Shown here piece after piece: positions 1 to 4,609 of a stretch of 6,563 nucleotides of DNA. The notes under the pieces were generated by a model that had not been told where the DNA came from, did not search any database, and saw nothing but the letters and a program-made list of their open reading frames with translations. Origin of the DNA: Victivallales bacterium (GTDB taxonomy: Bacteria > Verrucomicrobiota > Lentisphaeria > Oligosphaerales > Oligosphaeraceae); contig JAFZZD010000472.1 of the NCBI GenBank assembly GCA_017615955.1, positions 1 through 6,563 of the forward strand, written 5' to 3'. The translations under genes were made by a program, and so were the position numbers. Every line of letters starts with the position of its first letter. Position 1 is the first letter of the stretch.

Positions 1-36
1 CAGTCCACAGTCCACAGTCCACAGTTCACAGTCCAC
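1..36. repeat. Heptanucleotide tandem repeat (CAGTCCA)x5, truncated by window edge
   Basis: Five consecutive 7-bp units read CAGTCCA, CAGTCCA, CAGTCCA, CAGTTCA, CAGTCCA, followed by one more C. The fourth unit carries a single C-to-T change. The array starts at base 1, so its true length is unknown. It ends about 10 bp before the start codon of the ABC ATPase gene. Short 7-bp tandem repeats are known as intergenic elements in some bacteria, notably cyanobacteria. Whether this one is a dispersed family in this genome or a local slippage product cannot be judged from one copy. Confidence 0.9.
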
Positions 37-44
37 TATATAGT
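35..44. other. Perfect 10-bp AT-rich palindrome before the ABC ATPase start
   Basis: ACTATATAGT is its own reverse complement. It fills the space between the heptamer array and the ATG at 47, where a ribosome binding site would normally lie. It could be an operator half-site pair, a TATA-like -10 element (TATAGT) or chance. No second copy was seen in the window. Confidence 0.4.
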
Positions 45-46
45 AT

Positions 47-1552
47 ATGAAGGTCATTTTTGAGCACATAAGCAAGTCTTTCGGTGGCACGGAGGTGCTG
101 CATGATGTGGGCTTCTCCGTGGAAGGCGGGCAGATATTGGCTCTTCTGGGGGAGAACGGGGCGGGCAAGTCCACATTGATGAACATACTGGGCGGGCTGT
201 TCCCGCCGGACGAGGGCCGCGTTGTAATTGACGGGGAGACTGCATGCTTCCATTCCCCCAGCGAGGCTATTGGCCGCGGCATTGCGTTCATTCACCAGGA
301 ATTGAATCCAGTCAATGACCTGCGCGCATACGAGAACATGTTCCTTGGCAGGGAGGAACGCAATGGACTGGGCTTTCTGAAGCGCAAGGAAATGCAGGGC
401 AGGGCGCATGAAATGCTTGTCTCGCTGGGCATTGACATAGACGAGCAATGTTTCATGCGGGACTTGGGCGCTTCACACAAGCAGATTGTGGAGATATGCA
501 GGGCATTGCTGTGCGAGGCAAAGCTCCTCATAATGGATGAACCAACCACGTCGCTGGCAGAGCATGAAATCGACTTCCTTTTCAAGCTGGTGCGCAGGCT
601 TGGCAGTCAGGGGGTGGGGGTGATTTTCATATCCCACAAGCTGAACGAAGTCAAGGCGCTATGCACCGACTATGTTGTATTGCGCAATGGCAACAAGGTG
701 GCGGAAGGCATTATGGCCGAGGTGGAGACGGAGACCTTGGCTGAATTGATAGTAGGACGCAAACTGGAATTGAAGGGCAGGGCAGGTGGCGAATGCCAAG
801 GAAAGACATTGCTTCAAGTGCGCAATTTGACCCGTGGGCGTGACTTCCTGGACGTGTCATTCGATGTGAAGGAAGGCGAGATACTTGGCGTCACTGGCTT
901 GCTGGGGGCAGGGCATAGTGAACTTTTCCGCTGCATATTCGGTGACATTACAGACTATGAGGGGCAGATATTGCTTGATGGCAGGGAATACCATGCCAGA
1001 AATGCAGGCGAGGCAATGAAGCACGGCATCGCGTATGTGCCCAGCAACCGCAAGGAAAATGCCATCATTCCAGATTTGAGCGTGAGGGACAATGCAACCC
1101 TCGCCACTTTGGGCAGATATGCCAGACTTGGCCTGTTGCGGAAGAATGTTCAGCGCAGGGACTTTGCCAAAAAGGCAAATGAACTGCACATCAAATACGG
1201 CAACGAGGACGACACCATAGGCACACTGTCCGGCGGCAATCAGCAGAAGGTTGTCCTCGCCCGCTGGCTGGGCACAAGCCCCCGCCTGCTGATATTGGAC
1301 AATCCAACCCAGGGCGTGGACATTGGCGCAAAACAGGAAATCTATGACATAATTGAGAGCGTCGCGCAATCAGGCGTGGCGGTCATAGTGCTGTCTGGCG
1401 AGGGACGTGAAATAAGCCGTGTCTGCCAGCGGACGCTGGTTATGTTCCATGGCATAATTGCTGGCGAACTCACTGGAGCTTCCATCAACGAACAGGAGAT
1501 AATGAAACTGGCGACTGGCCTTGCCCATCAAATGAACAGCAATGAACAATAA
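47..1552 (+). CDS. Sugar-type ABC transporter ATP-binding protein (RbsA/MglA/XylG family)
   Basis: This 501-residue protein has the tandem nucleotide-binding domains and length typical of cytoplasmic ATPases that drive monosaccharide import. Domain 1 has an intact Walker A (GENGAGKST, residues 35-43), a Q-loop (HQE), Walker B with catalytic Glu (D164-E165) and switch His197. Its signature is degenerate (LGASHKQ, 140-146). Domain 2 has a degenerate Walker A (GLLGAGHS, 284-291), normal for this family, and a canonical signature (LSGGNQQ, 394-400). Its Walker B reads D418-N419-P420, with Asn where Glu is usual. The composite site of domain-1 Walker motifs and domain-2 signature therefore looks competent; the other looks inactive. 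The C-terminal tail (GELTGASI...IMKLATG) is family-like, so the gene is complete. The ATG at 47 gives the natural N-terminus (MKVIFEHISKSFGG) but has no Shine-Dalgarno sequence. No permease or binding-protein gene follows, and the region upstream is outside the window. Substrate cannot be inferred. Confidence 0.95.
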   Translation: MKVIFEHISKSFGGTEVLHDVGFSVEGGQILALLGENGAGKSTLMNILGGLFPPDEGRVVIDGETACFHSPSEAIGRGIAFIHQELNPVNDLRAYENMFLGREERNGLGFLKRKEMQGRAHEMLVSLGIDIDEQCFMRDLGASHKQIVEICRALLCEAKLLIMDEPTTSLAEHEIDFLFKLVRRLGSQGVGVIFISHKLNEVKALCTDYVVLRNGNKVAEGIMAEVETETLAELIVGRKLELKGRAGGECQGKTLLQVRNLTRGRDFLDVSFDVKEGEILGVTGLLGAGHSELFRCIFGDITDYEGQILLDGREYHARNAGEAMKHGIAYVPSNRKENAIIPDLSVRDNATLATLGRYARLGLLRKNVQRRDFAKKANELHIKYGNEDDTIGTLSGGNQQKVVLARWLGTSPRLLILDNPTQGVDIGAKQEIYDIIESVAQSGVAVIVLSGEGREISRVCQRTLVMFHGIIAGELTGASINEQEIMKLATGLAHQMNSNEQ

Positions 1553-1557
1553 GAAAT

Positions 1558-1579
1558 CCCCGCACAGTGCTGTGCGGGG
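1558..1579 (+). terminator. GC-rich hairpin just after the ABC ATPase stop
   Basis: CCCCGCACA pairs perfectly with TGTGCGGGG around a GTGC loop (9-bp stem). The hairpin starts 6 bp after the TAA at 1550-1552. Only two T residues follow, so it lacks the U-tract of a classical intrinsic terminator. It may still stop transcription, or it may protect the 3' end of the message. Its position between two unrelated transcription units supports a terminator-like role. Confidence 0.55.
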
Positions 1580-1617
1580 TTACCCGGTGCTTTGCCCGGC
1601 AGGGTGTCCAACCTGAA

Positions 1618-1638
1618 TGGGCGCCGCTTTGGCGCCCA
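1618..1638 (+). terminator. Second GC-rich hairpin in the intergenic region
   Basis: TGGGCGCC pairs with GGCGCCCA around the loop GCTTT (8-bp perfect stem). No T-run follows. It lies about 40 bp beyond the first hairpin. The pair may act as a tandem 3'-end structure or, less likely, as an operator-like inverted repeat for the downstream operon. Confidence 0.35.
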
Positions 1639-1729
1639 CATTGAAGCCATCGGCGTATGGAAACACAAAAGGGGAATGACCGATTACCTATACGATGAAT
1701 AGCTGAATTGCTACTTGTTGATTTTTCCT

Positions 1730-1757
1730 TTGCAAATATTGATTGGCTTGTTATATT
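1730..1757 (+). promoter_or_regulatory. Candidate sigma-70-type promoter for the FHA-GTPase operon
   Basis: TTGCAA at 1730-1735 and TATATT at 1752-1757 are separated by 16 bp, and resemble -35 and -10 elements. They lie in the AT-rich half of the intergenic region, about 50 bp before the start codon at 1808. Alternative pairings exist in the same AT-rich stretch, for example TTGATT at 1739-1744 with a weaker -10 near 1762. The exact promoter is uncertain, but a promoter somewhere between 1700 and 1790 is likely. Confidence 0.35.
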
Positions 1758-1792
1758 GCCCACATTAATTAAATAATTGGTTATTGATATAA

Positions 1793-1799
1793 GAGGTGG
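1793..1799 (+). promoter_or_regulatory. Ribosome binding site that selects ATG 1808
   Basis: GAGGTGG matches the anti-Shine-Dalgarno consensus and ends 8 bp before the ATG at 1808. In-frame GTG codons at 1796 and 1799 overlap this motif, so they are unlikely to be start codons. This decides the start at 1808 rather than the longer reading from 1796. Confidence 0.7.
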
Positions 1800-1807
1800 T
1801 GCTGGCA

Positions 1808-3679
1808 ATGTCAAAAAATGAGGCTCAAGTGTGTTATATGAGGGCTTATATGCCCGATGGCGTTTTGGAGAAGCGCATAGAGATGTTCCCTTGCAGGATA
1901 GGGCGCCAGAACAGCAATGACATTACGCTGGCAGACGCATCTGTATCCAGTCTTCATGCTATGCTGACCAGGGACGAGGAAGGCGGCTACATACATCTGG
2001 AGGACCAGTTCAGCACCAACGGCATGTTCCGTGACGGGCAGAAAGTGCAGAGCGTGGTCATAGACCATCCGCAGCGCATTGTCATGGGGCGCATTTACGT
2101 GGATTTCGCATTGAATGAAGAGGAACTGGACGTGCTGCCGCCATTGCAGGGGCAGGCAGTCCCGCCAAAGCAGGAGAAAAAGGAGACACCAGAAGATTTG
2201 CACAACAAGGAACTGGAGGAGTTGGCTGCTTCGCCTGTCAATCGGTCGGCCACATTCACCAGGGGCAATGCCAATTCGGCGCATCGCGGCATAATCTGCC
2301 CGCACTGCTGGCATAGTTTCGACGTCAGCGAATTCCTGTTCATCGCCAGGCACCAGAGCCTTATGGGCGATCCAGTTCTGGGTGCGGATGCCGCGCAGCG
2401 TTTTCTGCCTTCCCGCTTCACGCCTGAAGGCAATGCAATAGACGCGGCGGGAATGAGCTGCCCTGACATGGCATGCCCACATTGCCATTTGAGGATACCA
2501 CAGGCAGCCGCCGAGATGCCGCCGCTGTTCCTGTCCATAGTTGGTGCGACAGCCAGTGGCAAGTCCTATTTTCTGACCAGCATGACCTGGAACCTGCGCA
2601 ACACATTGTCCAGGGACTTTGCAATTTCCTTCACCGATACAGATGCGGTGAACAACCAGATCCTCAATGAATTCGAGGAAACTGTGTTCCTTGCCTCCGA
2701 CCAGGATTCGCTGGTGGCACTGCGCAAGACCGAACTCCAGGGCGAACTGTACAACCAGGTGCTGCTGGACAATATGCTGATCAACCTGCCAAGCCCGTTC
2801 CTTTTCACCGTGGCGCCTGCGGAACACCACCCCATGTACGAGAAGGTCAAAGACACCTTGTCCCGCACATTGGTGCTGTATGACAATGCAGGCGAGCATT
2901 TTGAACCCGGTATGGATTCCGTGGAGAACCCAACCACGCAGCATCTGCTGCATTCGGACACCATATTCTTCCTGTTCGACCCCACCAAGGACGTGCGTTT
3001 CCGCCGTAGAATCAAGGGGGTGGACGATCCGCAGCTGTCCGCCGCCGCACGTGTTCAGCGCCAGGAAATCATCCTTACGGAGATGATCAACCGCATCAAG
3101 AAGTACTCTGGAATGCGCTCCGGGCAGAAGTCCAGGAAGACACTGGTAGTGGTGCTTTCCAAGTATGACACATGGCGGTCGCTGTTGAACCATGATTTGC
3201 CAGAGGAACCCTGGAAGTGGGACGGCGAACTCAACACCTGCGCTCTGGATGTGCCGCTGCTGAAAAACGTGTCCTTTGAATTGCGCATGCTGCTGGACGA
3301 GCTTTGCCCAGAGATCGTCTCCACTGCGGAGACTTTTGCGGGCGAGGTGCTTTACCTGCCCAACAGCGCCTTGGGCCACAGCCCCGAACTTGATGAGGAG
3401 ACAGGGCTTCTGGGAATACATCCCAGGGACATAGAGCCATTCTGGGCTACCGTTCCAATGCTGTACTTCCTGTGCCAGCATGGCTTCATAAAGGCAGCCG
3501 CGCCCGAGGAGCATGAAAATTATCCTGATGTGAAGTGCCGCCTGTCTGGCGACATATTCTTTGTCGAAATCCCTGGCCGCCGCAAGCCATTGCAGGTGCC
3601 ACATTCATTCGCGGGCTGCCAGTTGCAGTGTCCAGGCACGGATATCTGGTTCACGGTGCCAGGCGATAACGCACAATAG
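1808..3679 (+). CDS. FHA domain, zinc ribbon and P-loop GTPase fusion protein (TRAFAC-like, double-GTPase type)
   Basis: This is a 623-residue soluble protein. Residues about 8-103 form an FHA domain with GR (32-33), S47-x-x-H50 and N71-G72, the usual phosphothreonine-peptide contacts. A Lys/Glu/Pro-rich linker follows (about 110-155). A split zinc ribbon is marked by CPHC at 164-167 and CPHC at 223-226, with an extra Cys218. The C-terminal half is a GTPase: Walker A/G1 GATASGKS (246-253), G3 DNAG (359-362) after a hydrophobic strand, G4-like SKYD (451-454) and G5-like NSALG (519-523). I see no signal peptide or membrane segment. The G4 motif favours guanine specificity. The family resembles GTPases found next to GAP1 proteins in computationally described conflict systems. 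The FHA domain implies control by a Ser/Thr kinase, but none is in the window. It is the first gene of a three-gene operon; the next gene starts 6 bp after its TAG. GTPase activity is inferred. Confidence 0.85.
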   Translation: MSKNEAQVCYMRAYMPDGVLEKRIEMFPCRIGRQNSNDITLADASVSSLHAMLTRDEEGGYIHLEDQFSTNGMFRDGQKVQSVVIDHPQRIVMGRIYVDFALNEEELDVLPPLQGQAVPPKQEKKETPEDLHNKELEELAASPVNRSATFTRGNANSAHRGIICPHCWHSFDVSEFLFIARHQSLMGDPVLGADAAQRFLPSRFTPEGNAIDAAGMSCPDMACPHCHLRIPQAAAEMPPLFLSIVGATASGKSYFLTSMTWNLRNTLSRDFAISFTDTDAVNNQILNEFEETVFLASDQDSLVALRKTELQGELYNQVLLDNMLINLPSPFLFTVAPAEHHPMYEKVKDTLSRTLVLYDNAGEHFEPGMDSVENPTTQHLLHSDTIFFLFDPTKDVRFRRRIKGVDDPQLSAAARVQRQEIILTEMINRIKKYSGMRSGQKSRKTLVVVLSKYDTWRSLLNHDLPEEPWKWDGELNTCALDVPLLKNVSFELRMLLDELCPEIVSTAETFAGEVLYLPNSALGHSPELDEETGLLGIHPRDIEPFWATVPMLYFLCQHGFIKAAAPEEHENYPDVKCRLSGDIFFVEIPGRRKPLQVPHSFAGCQLQCPGTDIWFTVPGDNAQ

Positions 3680-3685
3680 AAGACC

Positions 3686-4600
3686 ATGGCATACGAACTG
3701 GTCTATACTTCAGCAGAAAAGGGTCTCCGCCCAGGCACACGCGGCTTCTGCACTGTGGCGCATACGCGGGGAATGCCGCCACAGTATATCCAATTGCTGG
3801 AGGCGTTGAGCGCATACAAGGGCTTGCGTTCATCGATAGACAACATCTCTGAAATGCAGGAGCCAGTTGCCTGGAGCCATCTGTACAGCAGCATTCTTGG
3901 ACGTAGCACCAGCATTATCTCCCGCATTGGTGCAACGCATCCGGACCACACAGGGCGCAGCAACAAGTTGGCTCACCATGTGATATGCCAGTCCAAGGAA
4001 AGGGCGGCTGCAGGTCCCGCCTGGCTCTGCCAGCAGCCTGACTTTTTGCTGGACGAGTGGGACGATGCACCCCATCTGCTGGAAGTGCAGAAGGACATAC
4101 CACAGGGCAATGCCACGCCCGCGCCTGCCCAGAACTGGGCTGAATTGACAGGCGACGCAGGAAACGCGGCCATCCTGCCTGACATGTTCCTCGGCAATCC
4201 GGAGGGCATTGTGATCATACTGTTCCTGCCTGGCATGGAATTGCTTCCGTTGATTGCGGAATCCCTGGCACTCTTGCCGGAATACCAGCGCTGGAAAGTA
4301 ACATTCAACACCTATTTCAGCACTCTGCCAGCTGGTTCCACATGCTGCTGGCGCTGCTGCCTGCCTGATTCGGATGCGTACAGGGACGCCAAACGCAATC
4401 CCAAGGCGAAGATATTGGATTTGACTGGCGCCGAGTTGAAGACGCCCACTGGCGTCCTGGCCGAATATGCCAGGACTGGGCATCTCCCTGAAAAGAAAAT
4501 TGTCGTGCCTGTGCAGAAGAACACAGGCAGTGCCATAACTGTCAATTCCGACAGCAGAAACATAAATATGCTTACTTTGAAACCACGCAAGAGATTCTAA
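3686..4600 (+). CDS. GTPase-associated protein 1 (GAP1) N-terminal-domain-like protein
   Basis: This 304-residue protein starts AYELVYTSAEKGLRPG then RGFCTVAHTRGMP. I recognise this opening from GAP1-N (type 2) proteins that sit beside GTPase genes, mainly in Planctomycetes and relatives. Other family-like stretches are AWSH (62-65), NKLAHHV (93-99), GPAW (110-113), a LPLIAESLALLP helix, and STCCWRCC, whose Cys are 220, 221, 224 and 225. The last Cys cluster might bind metal or be structural. Larger GAP1 proteins carry additional middle and C-terminal domains; this one ends soon after the N-terminal module, so it is short rather than visibly broken. No signal peptide or membrane segment is seen. 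The ATG at 3686 is 6 bp after the GTPase stop, without a good ribosome binding site, so translational coupling is likely. The biochemical role is unknown; partner of the adjacent GTPase is the best inference. Confidence 0.75.
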   Translation: MAYELVYTSAEKGLRPGTRGFCTVAHTRGMPPQYIQLLEALSAYKGLRSSIDNISEMQEPVAWSHLYSSILGRSTSIISRIGATHPDHTGRSNKLAHHVICQSKERAAAGPAWLCQQPDFLLDEWDDAPHLLEVQKDIPQGNATPAPAQNWAELTGDAGNAAILPDMFLGNPEGIVIILFLPGMELLPLIAESLALLPEYQRWKVTFNTYFSTLPAGSTCCWRCCLPDSDAYRDAKRNPKAKILDLTGAELKTPTGVLAEYARTGHLPEKKIVVPVQKNTGSAITVNSDSRNINMLTLKPRKRF

Positions 4601-4609
4601 GGGGCGGAC

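Noticed and set aside
1..36. CRISPR array
   Set aside because: The units are 7 bp and directly abutting, without spacers.
1676..1702. An 8-codon reading frame (MTDYLYDE) after a GGGGA motif, a possible leader peptide
   Set aside because: The purine-rich motif is only one base from the ATG, too close to act as a ribosome binding site, and there is no associated attenuator-like structure downstream.
1796..1807. GTG at 1796 as the start of the FHA-GTPase gene
   Set aside because: It falls inside the GAGGTGG ribosome binding site; the ATG at 1808 has ideal spacing from that site and leads directly into the FHA domain.
1811..3604. A 597-codon open frame on the minus strand, antisense to the FHA-GTPase gene
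   Set aside because: It lies wholly inside a well-supported gene and encodes a Cys/His/Gln-rich sequence with no recognisable domain. It probably arises because the sense gene rarely uses codons that give antisense stops.
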